From: CAIUGU01 sp963819685 | Lineage (GTDB): Bacteria > Pseudomonadota > Gammaproteobacteria > Steroidobacterales > Steroidobacteraceae | Direction: 5' to 3' | Assembly: GCA_963819685.1 (NCBI GenBank) | Contig: CAWFXI010000006.1 | Location: forward strand, 1-64,000 | Length of the DNA: 64,000 nt | Shown here: positions 1-8,887 of the stretch, piece after piece | Numbering within the stretch: position 1 is the first letter of the stretch | Layout: each line of letters begins with the position of its first letter | Translations under genes and position numbers: made by a program | Notes under the pieces: generated by a model | What the model was told of the DNA's origin: nothing | Seen by the model: only the letters and a program-made list of their open reading frames with translations | Databases searched by the model: none

Positions 1-239
1 CCTGTAAAACTGCCGCCTCCAATGATGTCGAGCATACATGCCAGAGGGACATCGCGTTATGTACAGCAATCGCGAAGCTTTGTCGCACGACTTGGGAAGT
101 ACGGAACGACAAGTCGCTTCCATAGGGGTACGATTACGCGCATTGATCGGCGGGCCAGCCAGAAAGCCAACAATTTCTGTTCGCGAATTGGCGCCCAAGC
201 CAGGCAACGTCAACGTCGCATGGTCAGGTCAGGATAAGG
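1..239. other. Upstream region, no recognised gene
   Basis: The first 239 bases contain only short open frames with arginine-rich, low-complexity translations and no recognisable domain. Immediately before the first convincing gene there is a purine-rich stretch (AGGATAAGG) directly next to the ATG, which can act as its ribosome binding site. I see nothing else here. Confidence 0.5.
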
Positions 240-2417
240 ATGAAATCAGGGTTCTCTGTCGTTAGCGTCAGGAAGTCAGCACGCACCGTCGTAACGATAG
301 TGCTGGCATTAATCCTCGTTGCTTGCGGTGGCGGTGGCGGTGGCGACAGCGGGGGAACTCCCGGCGGCGGTACTTCTGGTGGCAACACCGCGGGTCAGCC
401 GACCATCGAAGCGACTGCGATCTCTTTCCCGAACAATGCCCTGCCGCCGGGATTGCTGGGTACGGGCTTCAATACCGTCGCGTCGGTAACCGTTCAGAAT
501 CAAGCAGGCACGGCGCCCATTTCCACAGCGACGGTCACGTTGAACGGCGTGGCCTTGTCCTACTCGGCGAGTGATCAGGACTACGGCGCGCAGCTGGCGC
601 TCAATCCGGGCGCGCCGGTGAACCTGTCCGTGACTGTCGGTGGCGTCAACTATACGGCGACATTGAACCAGTTCGATACGTACCCGAGCATCATCGCGCC
701 AGCCGCGAACACTACGTGGTTCTCGCAGGCCTCGAACCTGATCAACTGGTCCGGAACCTCGCCACGAAGCACCGCCCGGTTCACGCTCGGTCTCTTCGAC
801 TCTATTGGCAACATCGTCTGGCCGTCGGCCGACACAATGTTGACGCTCACCACGGATCAACATAGCTACACAATCAATGCAAACGTGCTGTCCGCGGGCA
901 GCCGCCTGTTGTTCGTCGGTATCGTCGACGTGGCTTCCATTGCTGGCGCTACGCCCGGCTCCGGCCTGGCCATCGGGGGATTCAATTTCGCACCGCTCAC
1001 GGTTTCTTCGACATTGCCGCCCGCAAACGTCACTCTGCAAACCCTGGAAGTATCGCCGGCGAGCCTTACGCTCGGGATCGGCAAGACCAGTCAGGCGACG
1101 GTAACCGGTCTGTACTCCGACGGCAGCCGCCAGGACCTGACGACACGGGCTATCTGGACCTCTTCCGATCCCGCCAAAGTCACCGTGAGCAGCAGTGGCC
1201 TGTTGACCGCTCTCTTGTCGGGCTCGGTCGTTGTGACGGCGCAATACAACGGTGTGAACGCAACGGCGACCGTGACAGTGTTCCAGCCCACCCCCTCGCC
1301 CACACCGCCGCTCAGTCAGTCAGTGACCTATCAGATCGACTACGCGCATTCCGGTCGCGCGACAGTCGGAGGTACGGGGCCAGTGTTTCCACCGACCGCG
1401 ACCTGGTCGACGACGCTCAATGGCGATGTCTCGTATCCGATAGTCGCTGGTGGCAAGGTCATCGTCATGACGCGGACCAATCCAGCGGCCAACGGGACCA
1501 GCTATGGGACATCCCTGTATGCCTTGGACGAAACGAACGGTGCTGTGGTCTGGGGTCCAATCGCGATTCCGGGCACCTACAACCGTGCGGGGCATGCGTA
1601 TGACCACGGGAAGGTCTTCGTCGTCAATTTCGACGGCATGCTTCGTACGTTCGATGCCAACACCGGTACGGCCGGTTGGTCGCGTCAACTCCCGGGCCAA
1701 TATGCGTTCAGTTCACCGCCGACGGCGGTAAACGGAGTGGTGTACGTGGGGGGCGCCGGTTCGGGCGGCACGCTTTACGCCGTAGACGAAGCGACCGGAA
1801 ACCTACTCTGGACGGCCGGTGTTGCCAACGGCGACCAAAGTTCGCCCACCGTATCGAGTGATGGGGTGTACGTGTCGTACCCGTGCCAGGTGTATAAATT
1901 CGACCCGTTCAGCGGCGCGCCGCTCTGGCACTATGCAGGCCCCTGCAGCGGTGGCGGCGGCAAGACGACGGCGTTGGCTGGCGATCGGCTTTATGTGCGT
2001 GATCCGGGCAGAACTAATCAGATCTTTGATGCGGCAACCGGTGCACAGGTCGGCACCTTCGTTTCGACTGTGATACCGGCGGTATCCGGACAATCCGCCT
2101 ACTACCTGTCCAACGGGACGCTCAGTGCCGTCGATACGACGTCCCAGGCAACACGCTGGACATTCATGGGTGACGGTGGTCTGCAGGTCGCGCCGATCGT
2201 CATCGATTCGGTGGTCGTGATCGGCTCCACGACGGGCTCGGTATACGCTCTGAACGCGTCAACGGGTGCTGTGCTCTGGACCGGTCAGGCGGGTGGCGCG
2301 ATCTCGGGTCCGGACGAACAGAATGTCAGCGCGCCGCTGGTCGGACTGGCCGCTGGCGACGGCTATCTGGTGGTGCCTGCAGCAAACGTAGTCAAGAGCT
2401 GGAAGATCGTTCCCTGA
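240..2417 (+). CDS. Lipoprotein with Ig-like (BIG2) domain and PQQ-type beta-propeller
   Basis: A 725-residue predicted lipoprotein. The N-terminus is a signal peptide ending in the lipobox LVAC with Cys29, followed by a run of six glycines and a Gly/Thr/Ser linker. Around residues 265-350 is a bacterial Ig-like group 2 domain (pattern LxVSPASLTLGIGKTSQ, then WTSSDPAKVTVSSSGLLTA). A Pro-rich linker leads to a C-terminal half (about residues 395-720) with repeated PQQ-propeller blades such as LYALDETNGAVVWG, LYAVDEATGNLLW and VYALNASTGAVLW. Such proteins usually sit in the outer membrane or on the cell surface. The blades resemble BamB-type structural propellers, and nothing indicates a bound quinone cofactor. 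No enzymatic role can be assigned. Confidence 0.85.
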   Translation: MKSGFSVVSVRKSARTVVTIVLALILVACGGGGGGDSGGTPGGGTSGGNTAGQPTIEATAISFPNNALPPGLLGTGFNTVASVTVQNQAGTAPISTATVTLNGVALSYSASDQDYGAQLALNPGAPVNLSVTVGGVNYTATLNQFDTYPSIIAPAANTTWFSQASNLINWSGTSPRSTARFTLGLFDSIGNIVWPSADTMLTLTTDQHSYTINANVLSAGSRLLFVGIVDVASIAGATPGSGLAIGGFNFAPLTVSSTLPPANVTLQTLEVSPASLTLGIGKTSQATVTGLYSDGSRQDLTTRAIWTSSDPAKVTVSSSGLLTALLSGSVVVTAQYNGVNATATVTVFQPTPSPTPPLSQSVTYQIDYAHSGRATVGGTGPVFPPTATWSTTLNGDVSYPIVAGGKVIVMTRTNPAANGTSYGTSLYALDETNGAVVWGPIAIPGTYNRAGHAYDHGKVFVVNFDGMLRTFDANTGTAGWSRQLPGQYAFSSPPTAVNGVVYVGGAGSGGTLYAVDEATGNLLWTAGVANGDQSSPTVSSDGVYVSYPCQVYKFDPFSGAPLWHYAGPCSGGGGKTTALAGDRLYVRDPGRTNQIFDAATGAQVGTFVSTVIPAVSGQSAYYLSNGTLSAVDTTSQATRWTFMGDGGLQVAPIVIDSVVVIGSTTGSVYALNASTGAVLWTGQAGGAISGPDEQNVSAPLVGLAAGDGYLVVPAANVVKSWKIVP

Positions 2418-2496
2418 ATTCCCCGCATATTGGAGCAGGCGGTTCCAGCGTTCGGCAATGCGCCGGACAACGCCGACAAAACCGCCGCTGCCTTTC

Positions 2497-2973
2497 CTAC
2501 TTGACGGGGCGGTCCTTGATGACTTTCGCCTTTGGAACGAGCTGCATCTTGTACTGCTCGCCGAGAGCGATCAGGCCGGCTTCATCCAGCTTGGTCATGC
2601 CTCTGATCGTGGCCTTCTCGGGATAGGGGCCGCTGTTGATGACGATGGTGTCGAACCCGAAGCTGCATATTCGGCCATCACCGTTGCGGTCAATGACGGC
2701 CATGTCTTCTGCGGTCCTGAGATCCTGCAGCGGGAAGCTCAGCGTGACGTGATAAGCCTCCTTGCTGTTGGGAGCCCAGATGACGAGATTTGTGGAGTCC
2801 AGGCCCCGCCAGTTGTTGATGGAGCGCGAGAAGATACAGTTAGCGTCACTCGCCTCTGCCTTGGGACTCGGGGTTGCTTCCCCGGCGACCGCGCCGGCAC
2901 CGACCAAAGCCGTGGCCAGCACGCCAGCCATCAGCTTCATGCCACCACGCCCACTCTGCTTAACCGTGTTCAT
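2497..2973 (-). CDS. DUF6491-like secreted protein
   Basis: A 158-residue protein. I start it at the ATG at 2973, because a GGAG sequence lies about 10 bases upstream and a signal peptide follows (hydrophobic core around MAGVLATALVGAGAVAG). The mature part has the pattern CIFSRSINNWRGLDSTNLVIW, after which come IDRNGDGRICSFG and TIRGMTKLDEAGLIAL. This resembles the DUF6491 family of small periplasmic proteins of unknown function. The open frame extends about 54 codons further upstream, but that part lacks protein-like features. An overlapping plus-strand frame is ignored. Confidence 0.75.
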   Translation of the reverse strand: MNTVKQSGRGGMKLMAGVLATALVGAGAVAGEATPSPKAEASDANCIFSRSINNWRGLDSTNLVIWAPNSKEAYHVTLSFPLQDLRTAEDMAVIDRNGDGRICSFGFDTIVINSGPYPEKATIRGMTKLDEAGLIALGEQYKMQLVPKAKVIKDRPVK

Positions 2974-3243
2974 GTGCGCTGCTCCAATTGGCTTGTTGCC
3001 CATCGAGGCTTGTACTGAATGAGACCACGCCCGTGGCCCCAAGGTTCGATGATGGCCCTGTCGTGCTGAATTGGCCCTGAATGGCGCCTGTGGATACTCT
3101 TCCGACGTGCTGTGCCGAGTTGACTGGCGTCCCAACCCGAAATTAACGACTCAACGACCGTATAATGATCCTGTCCGAAATGGATTATCAATGTGCCTTG
3201 ACGCCTCCAGAACTGTGTAACAGCGCTTCCCGCTACCGACAAA

Positions 3244-3855
3244 ATGGCCAAACCGAAACAGATCAGTGATGTTCAGCTGCTTGCGGCCGCGAAGAAGGTT
3301 TTCCTGAAGCACGGGCCGAACGTACCGGTTGCAGTCATCGCCAAGCAGCTTGGTGTGACTGCAGGTGCATTGTTTTACCATTTTGCGTCGAAGGAAGAGC
3401 TGTTGCTCGCGGCTCTGGACCCTGGGGTACCCCCCGCGATCGCGATTTTTCGCAAGGGCTTGCAGCCGAGTATCCCGGCCGAACGCCAGATGATCGATAT
3501 TCTCGTCGGGATCGCGAGTTACATGAGGGAGTCGATCGCCTGCTTGTTCTCTCTGAGATCGGCCGGTTTGCCGCAGGGCATGGATAAGTACATGAGTAAC
3601 CCCACGAAGCTGCGGCCGGCGATGACGGCATGGATCAAGTCTGCGCAACAGCGTGGCGCGATCCGATCCGGTGATCCGAAGATCCTCACCGAAGCGTTAC
3701 TGGCACCTGTCGAGATGCGCTTTATGCTGGTACACCTCCTGCATCACAAGCATTCGACGGCGGCGAGTGATCGGGCATTCGTGGAAGGCGTGGTGCGCGA
3801 TGTCCTGCAGGCCCGGCCGGCAAAAGCCCGCCCTCGTGCGGGTAAGAAAAAATAA
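3244..3855 (+). CDS. TetR/AcrR family transcriptional regulator
   Basis: A 203-residue protein with an N-terminal TetR-type helix-turn-helix at about residues 8-55. The segment IAKQLGVTAGALFYHFASKEELL is the typical recognition helix with the YxHFxSKEEL ending. The C-terminal ligand domain is not assignable to a known subfamily, and the tail is basic (RPRAGKKK). It is convergent with the SnoaL-like gene and their stop codons nearly touch. The nearest candidate operators are the two 18-bp palindromes at 6021-6067, so it may control the metallo-beta-lactamase/TonB receptor pair. That link is inference. Confidence 0.88.
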   Translation: MAKPKQISDVQLLAAAKKVFLKHGPNVPVAVIAKQLGVTAGALFYHFASKEELLLAALDPGVPPAIAIFRKGLQPSIPAERQMIDILVGIASYMRESIACLFSLRSAGLPQGMDKYMSNPTKLRPAMTAWIKSAQQRGAIRSGDPKILTEALLAPVEMRFMLVHLLHHKHSTAASDRAFVEGVVRDVLQARPAKARPRAGKKK

Positions 3856-3856
3856 T

Positions 3857-4354
3857 CTATTTTTTGGGGGTGGGCGGGCTCTTGAGAGCGCTGTCCCAGT
3901 GCTCGGCAATCTTGCCGTTCTCAATCCGGAACATGTCGAACCAGGTCGTCGTGTACTTCCTGGTGTTGTCGGTCGGGTCCGGTAATTCCTGCACGAAGTT
4001 GATCACGACGAGATCACCTTCGGCCACGACGGCCACGACATCAAGCTTGATTTTCGACTGGATGGGCTGCGGCTTGACATACTGGCCCATGATCTCCTTG
4101 AAGCCCTTGAGGCCGGTGGGCGCAATTGGATTGTGCTGGATGTAGCCTTCCGTCATGTATTTGTCAGCGAGTTCGATATGTCCTCCCTCAATCACTTCGC
4201 GCCAGAAGTCGTACACGAACTTCTTGTTGGCGGCGAGCTTTGGGTCGCTGCTTTTCAGCAATGACTGCTGGTCAGGATTGCCCGTGACGGGAACCTGCGC
4301 CGAAGCACAGAACGACACCAGGCAGAGGATTATTAGAAACAGATACCGATTCAT
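3857..4354 (-). CDS. Secreted SnoaL-like (NTF2 fold) protein
   Basis: A 165-residue protein with a clear signal peptide (MNRYLFLIILCLVSFCASA, then QVPV). The mature part has the features of the SnoaL-like polyketide-cyclase/NTF2 superfamily: KKFVYDFWREVIEGGHIELADKYM, YIQHNPIAPTGLKGF, and the ending TTTWFDMFRIENGKIAEHWDS. Secreted members are common in proteobacteria and their substrates are unknown. It lies between a TetR gene and a metallo-beta-lactamase-fold gene, suggesting a small catabolic or detoxification neighbourhood. Confidence 0.82.
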   Translation of the reverse strand: MNRYLFLIILCLVSFCASAQVPVTGNPDQQSLLKSSDPKLAANKKFVYDFWREVIEGGHIELADKYMTEGYIQHNPIAPTGLKGFKEIMGQYVKPQPIQSKIKLDVVAVVAEGDLVVINFVQELPDPTDNTRKYTTTWFDMFRIENGKIAEHWDSALKSPPTPKK

Positions 4355-4423
4355 CGATGATGTCTCCCGTAGAGTGAAAGAAAGCGGCTCGTCACCTTTT
4401 GGGCGACAAGTTAGTCGTAAAAA

Positions 4424-5908
4424 TCAGGCCGCCGGTTTCGCAGTCTTCGCTGCCACTGTTGCAGCTGCTTCCCCGGCCGTCTGCAACCTGCCGTGAATCG
4501 GCAGGTGTTTTTCGATTTTCAACTGCCGCTCGGCAACATTCGCCAGCAAAGCGTCCCAGGCCGGGAACGCCGTGAATTCGGACCCATACAGATCAGCGTT
4601 GATCAGCAGGCCTTCGCTCGGTACGAACGCAATCAGCATCGTCCCGGCATGAGCGAGGTTGTTGACGTGAAACAGACGCACTTCCATCGCGCCGTCCTTG
4701 AGTAACTTCTGGTCCTGGACCAGTTCGATCTTCGCCGCCACTGGGTGCTTCGCCAGTGCGTCCGGCTCGATCGTATGCGGTCGGTTCACCATGTCGTTGA
4801 TGAAGGCTTCCATGTTGCGATCGGCGATGATGGTCAGGTTCTCGGCAACTGCGGTACGCAGGCCGGCGGAGTGATCGGTGTGATGGTGGGTGATGATGAC
4901 GTCCGTAAGCGGCTTGGCAGGCACCAGGGCCCTGGCTGCAGCGATGACGGCCTGCGCGCGGCTCTCGTTCAACGGCACCTCGAGCAGCGTCAGGTGGTCA
5001 GCGAATTCAAAGACCACGCTGTTATGGGTTCCCGGCAGGAGCCAGATGCCCTTGGCAACTTGCTGCGGTTTGATGTCATAGACGGGCAGGGTGGGTGGCG
5101 CTTCGGCAGAGGCTACTTCGGTCTGCGCGGCAAGATCGCCCACGTCAGTGTCAACCGCATTCGTTCTGACATTCAACTCCAGGACGATATGCTTGTCATG
5201 GCTGGTCGTGATTCTGGTGGGCAGCATCAACCCACCCGCACCAGCATAGTCAGCGAACGCACTCTGGATGACCATGTCGCCCAGAAAGACGTTGTATGCC
5301 GTAGAGCGAATGTACGCTGGCAGATGAGTGCCGCGATCAACGGCGAGCGTAATTACATCCCCCTTCGCGGTGGTGATATCCACGCTCTGTAGTGTTCCTT
5401 CGTCGCGGTAATTTGCGACTTTGGCAGTGGGGTCGAGCGCAGCGCGCAGCGCACCAAGCGGGTGATGCAGGGCCTCTACGCGGCGATCACGGGCAACAAT
5501 TGCCGATGCCCGGACTGCTATGTCCTGCGGTTCGCCCGGCGAGCCTACTACGTTGTAGGCGATATCCCCGTCGAGTCCCTGGACCAGGCGCTGGTAGGGG
5601 GGCGGCCCAGGGAAAGTCGGAGTGCGTAGCTGCCGCATGATCCAGCGGCCATCCGAGAGATCCGCGCTGCGGTTGTACTCGGTGACCGTCCAATTCAGCA
5701 GCGTTGGGTCATCCGGCATCATGCCCTGGCCGAAACCGCCTGCGATGCCATCGCCTTCGACGACGAGCGTCTTCGCTGCATTGATCCTGTCCACCCCACC
5801 AAGCGCGGCCGCTGCGTCATCGATCAATCGCGTTTCAGGTGGTGTCTGTGAGCAGGCACCCGCAATGACTGCCAGCAGTGCAACTGCAGCATGGTGTGCG
5901 AATCTCAT
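4424..5908 (-). CDS. Metallo-beta-lactamase-fold lipoprotein
   Basis: A 494-residue protein. The start at 5908 is supported by a strong GGAGAGG just upstream and by a lipoprotein signal peptide with Cys19 (VIAGAC). The N-terminal ~270 residues form an outer-membrane-lipoprotein-like region. The C-terminal ~220 residues are a metallo-beta-lactamase domain with the metal-binding motif HHHTDH at residues 341-346, then LAHAGTMLIAF and a late Asp (LLINADLY). Such enzymes hydrolyse esters, lactones or similar bonds, and the substrate here is unknown. It is transcribed divergently from the TonB receptor at 6175, with two palindromes in the shared region. Confidence 0.82.
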   Translation of the reverse strand: MRFAHHAAVALLAVIAGACSQTPPETRLIDDAAAALGGVDRINAAKTLVVEGDGIAGGFGQGMMPDDPTLLNWTVTEYNRSADLSDGRWIMRQLRTPTFPGPPPYQRLVQGLDGDIAYNVVGSPGEPQDIAVRASAIVARDRRVEALHHPLGALRAALDPTAKVANYRDEGTLQSVDITTAKGDVITLAVDRGTHLPAYIRSTAYNVFLGDMVIQSAFADYAGAGGLMLPTRITTSHDKHIVLELNVRTNAVDTDVGDLAAQTEVASAEAPPTLPVYDIKPQQVAKGIWLLPGTHNSVVFEFADHLTLLEVPLNESRAQAVIAAARALVPAKPLTDVIITHHHTDHSAGLRTAVAENLTIIADRNMEAFINDMVNRPHTIEPDALAKHPVAAKIELVQDQKLLKDGAMEVRLFHVNNLAHAGTMLIAFVPSEGLLINADLYGSEFTAFPAWDALLANVAERQLKIEKHLPIHGRLQTAGEAAATVAAKTAKPAA

Positions 5909-6020
5909 TGTCCCTCTCCGTGATTGTGTAACCCTGCAGGCCAGGCATTTCTGCCTGCCAAGGCGCGCCCGATCATAGCGCGCTTCAAAATGGAATGACC
6001 AGCGCAATCCGGTCATGATA

Positions 6021-6067
6021 GTTAAGTGCGGACTTAACACAAAGACCGAGTTGAGTATTGACTTAAC
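6021..6067. promoter_or_regulatory. Two near-identical 18-bp palindromic operator candidates
   Basis: Site 1 (6021-6038) is GTTAAGTGCGGACTTAAC, with perfect 7-base arms around 4 bases. Site 2 (6050-6067) is GTTGAGTATTGACTTAAC, with the same arms, one mismatch and the same 4-base spacing. Centres are 29 bp apart. Both lie between the divergent starts of the metallo-beta-lactamase-fold gene (5908) and the TonB receptor (6175). Symmetry, size and duplication fit a dimeric repressor such as a TetR-family protein. The TetR gene at 3244 is the obvious local candidate, which is inference. Confidence 0.6.
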
Positions 6068-6087
6068 TCGCAAAGCAACTGTAGATT
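6058..6087 (+). promoter_or_regulatory. Putative sigma70 promoter for the TonB receptor gene
   Basis: A TTGACT -35 element (6058-6063) and a TAGATT -10 element (6082-6087) are separated by 18 bp. The -35 overlaps palindrome site 2, so a bound protein would block it. The start codon of the receptor is about 90 bases downstream. Confidence 0.4.
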
Positions 6088-6174
6088 CAGCCTGCGCGGC
6101 TTCTGGATGACCGGAAGCTGCAGCGTCACGGCAAATGTGGCGACAGAAAAACAACACTAACATCGGGGGTTTTA

Positions 6175-8361
6175 ATGTTTACCGAGCGTAATCGTCTTGC
6201 TTCGGTGGCGAGCTGCATCGCTTTGACTACCGCGATCGTCGGCGTGCTGCAGGCAGGTTCTGTGTTGGCGGCCGAGTCGTCCGCGGCCGGCAGCGGCCTG
6301 CAGGAGATCATCGTCACCGCCCAGAGAACGGAGACTTCGCTGCAGCGCACCCCTGTTTCGGTCACTGCTTTGACTGCCGAAGCGCTCGAGCAGCGCGGCG
6401 TCAAGAACCTGCTGGATGTGGGCAATTTCACACCCAATTTCGAGATTGGCAGCAGGAGCGGCACCGGCAGCAATAGTGGCGGGTTGGCCATCAGAGGGAT
6501 CGGCGTGGACGCCGGTGCACAGGCGGCTGTCGGTGTGTATATCGATGACGTCTACTATCCTTCCGGCACGGGCAATTTGCTCAACTTGCTGGATCTGGAC
6601 CGTATCGAGGTACTGCGCGGTCCTCAGGGCACATTGTTCGGCCGCAACACGATCGCTGGCGCCGTGCAGTATGTGACTGTCAAGCCAAGCCAGACCATCG
6701 GCGGGTTTGTGCAGGGGAGTGTCGGCAATCTGGACACCACCGGTGTGCGTGCAGCTCTCAACGTGCCGCTCAGCGAGGATCTTGCCGTGCGTCTCGCGGT
6801 GGCCGACGATACGAATGGTGGCTATGTCCACGACATGCTGAAAGACGTGGAGCGCGGCGAGGTCAAGAACACCCAGTATCGTGCTCAGCTACGCTGGACA
6901 CCCAATGACCGTCTGACGCTTGACGTCAAGGCCGAAGGCTTCAAGGAAGAAACCAACGGCCGTGCCGTGGAAGTGGTGGCCTACAACGACAACGCATTGT
7001 TTCCAACCGTTGCCCGCTTCTCCGACCCTGCGATCCATTTGACCGATGCGGTGCTGTCGACCGGCGATTGGCAGAATGCCGGCTTTAATGCGCAGGACTG
7101 GTTCCAGGCCTACTACAACGAAGGGCAGGTGGTTGCGGCCTACAAGCTGAACGACTCGCTTACCGTGAAATCGATCACCGCTTACAGCATTACGCGGACG
7201 CAGCCGTACACCGATATTGATGACACGCCGGTGCAGGTGATCAACACTCAATACTCCGTTGACAGGACCCGGTTCTTTACAGAAGAACTGCAGCTGAACG
7301 GCAGCAGTTTCGAAGACAGGCTCAAGTGGACGGTAGGCTACTACTACTACGACACCAATGCCGAGGTAGAAGCGATTGGTGTGTGTATTGGCGTGGCTCC
7401 GTGTGGGGTCTTTGGCGCCGGCAGCGTCACCCAGATCAAATCCAACTCGGTCTATGGCCAGGGCACGTTCAGTTTTACCGACCAGCTTTCGCTGCTGGTG
7501 GGTCTCCGCTACAGCAAGGAAGACAACAATATCCTGAACACCAGTTTTCCACAGTTTACTTCCGACGAAACCTACACCGACACTTCGCCGGCGATCGGGC
7601 TCAACTTCCAGGCCACTCCCGATACGCTGCTCTACGTCAAGGCATCAAAGGGATTCCGGGGTGGCGGAGCCACCGGCGTGTCCCCGGTGGTCTCGCCGAC
7701 GGGCTTCCTGGCTTTCGATCCGGAAACTGCATGGACCTATGAAGCAGGAGTGCGTTGGGAGTTCCTTGATGGCAGGGCTCGCCTCAATCCGACGGTTTTC
7801 TACACCGATTGGAAGGATTTGCAATTCAGCAGCTTCAAATATGTGGCCCAGAATTCGGTTGCCACACAGAACGCCGGCGATGCTCAAATCCAGGGTGCTG
7901 AGCTGGAGGCGCAGTTCGCAGTAACCGACAAGTTCCTTCTGACGGGATCGGCCTCATACCTGGACGGTGAATATACGCGGGTCGAACCGGACGTCCAGTT
8001 GACGACGGACTCCGAACTGCAGCGAGCACCGAAATACAAATTTGCAGTCGGCGGGCGTTACACCCAAACCTTGTCCAACGGGGCGAGGCTCGTGCCGAGT
8101 CTGGACTACTCTTATACCGACGAGCAGCGCAGCTCTACATCGGATGTGGACTCTCTCATCATGCCGTCCTATGGCCTGGTAAACGCGCGGATATCGTATG
8201 ACTCGCCGAGTGGGAAGTGGAGCGTGGCGGCGTATGGAACCAACCTGGCCAACGAGCACTATCTGATTGGCGGTGTTGACTTCCGGACGACTCCCGGTGT
8301 ACTCGAGCACGATCCAGGCCGTCCCCGCCAGTATGGCCTGGACCTCAGAGTCAATTTCTAG
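6175..8361 (+). CDS. TonB-dependent outer-membrane receptor
   Basis: A 728-residue receptor with a signal peptide (cleavage near VLAAESS), a TonB-box-like stretch EIIVTAQRTE near residue 43, a plug domain (RGIGVDAGAQAAVGVYIDDV, then LRGPQGTLFGRNTIAGAVQYVT) and a C-terminal 22-strand-type barrel ending in LDLRVNF with terminal Phe. The plug sequence with the VGVYIDDVY pattern is typical of receptors for organic substrates in oligotrophic proteobacteria rather than of classic siderophore receptors, but the ligand is unknown. It is followed after 17 bases by a DUF6152 gene and a further secreted protein, forming a likely operon under the palindromes at 6021-6067. Confidence 0.92.
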   Translation: MFTERNRLASVASCIALTTAIVGVLQAGSVLAAESSAAGSGLQEIIVTAQRTETSLQRTPVSVTALTAEALEQRGVKNLLDVGNFTPNFEIGSRSGTGSNSGGLAIRGIGVDAGAQAAVGVYIDDVYYPSGTGNLLNLLDLDRIEVLRGPQGTLFGRNTIAGAVQYVTVKPSQTIGGFVQGSVGNLDTTGVRAALNVPLSEDLAVRLAVADDTNGGYVHDMLKDVERGEVKNTQYRAQLRWTPNDRLTLDVKAEGFKEETNGRAVEVVAYNDNALFPTVARFSDPAIHLTDAVLSTGDWQNAGFNAQDWFQAYYNEGQVVAAYKLNDSLTVKSITAYSITRTQPYTDIDDTPVQVINTQYSVDRTRFFTEELQLNGSSFEDRLKWTVGYYYYDTNAEVEAIGVCIGVAPCGVFGAGSVTQIKSNSVYGQGTFSFTDQLSLLVGLRYSKEDNNILNTSFPQFTSDETYTDTSPAIGLNFQATPDTLLYVKASKGFRGGGATGVSPVVSPTGFLAFDPETAWTYEAGVRWEFLDGRARLNPTVFYTDWKDLQFSSFKYVAQNSVATQNAGDAQIQGAELEAQFAVTDKFLLTGSASYLDGEYTRVEPDVQLTTDSELQRAPKYKFAVGGRYTQTLSNGARLVPSLDYSYTDEQRSSTSDVDSLIMPSYGLVNARISYDSPSGKWSVAAYGTNLANEHYLIGGVDFRTTPGVLEHDPGRPRQYGLDLRVNF

Positions 8362-8378
8362 TTGCAGGAGACCAGATA

Positions 8379-8798
8379 GTGAAGACCCGTTCCATTCGTC
8401 GCGCCCTGCTGATTCTGGTCGTGGCCGCACTGCCTCAAGCCACCTTTGCGCACCATTCCTTTGCGATGTTCGACGCCGTGAAGGAAGTCATCCTGAAAGG
8501 CACCGTGACCGAGTTCCAGTGGACCAATCCGCATACCTGGATCGAACTGGACGTCACGGATGACAAGGGCAAGACGGTGCACTGGAGCATCGAAGGCGGT
8601 TCAGTGCGTGGTCTCGCCAGAGTTGGCTGGAAGCGCGACATCATCAAGCCCGGTGACAAGATCGAACTGGTTGCGCATCCGCTGCGCGATGGTCGACCTG
8701 GCGGCAGCTTGATGGGGATCACGCTCGCTGATGGCAGGCACTTTGGTGACAGCCTCACTGCGGAAGGCGTCGCTGGAAGCAAGCCTGTGGCGCCCTAG
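8379..8798 (+). CDS. DUF6152 family secreted protein
   Basis: A 139-residue protein starting at a GTG preceded by GCAGGAGACC. A signal peptide (ILVVAALPQATFA) is followed by the DUF6152 hallmark HHSFAMFD, then GTVTEFQWTNPHTWIEL and the C-terminal LRDGRPGGSLMGITLADG. These small periplasmic proteins are often encoded near TonB receptors and are functionally uncharacterised. It lies 17 bases after the receptor gene and is probably co-transcribed with it. Confidence 0.85.
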   Translation: MKTRSIRRALLILVVAALPQATFAHHSFAMFDAVKEVILKGTVTEFQWTNPHTWIELDVTDDKGKTVHWSIEGGSVRGLARVGWKRDIIKPGDKIELVAHPLRDGRPGGSLMGITLADGRHFGDSLTAEGVAGSKPVAP

Positions 8799-8887
8799 AT
8801 ATGACGCCGGCGCACGGACGATATCCGGAACCAAAGGATGAATCCCCGGGGCAAGCTATTGAATGTCCGCCTGATCTGGAGAAAAAA

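Noticed and set aside
2458..3018. Plus-strand frame of 186 codons antisense to the DUF6491 gene
   Set aside because: The minus-strand frame has a ribosome site, signal peptide and recognisable family pattern; the plus-strand translation has none.
3847..3865. AT-rich inverted repeat AAAAAATA-ATC-TATTTTTT at convergent stops
   Set aside because: It consists only of A-T pairs with a 3-base loop and overlaps both stop codons, so a functional terminator is doubtful.
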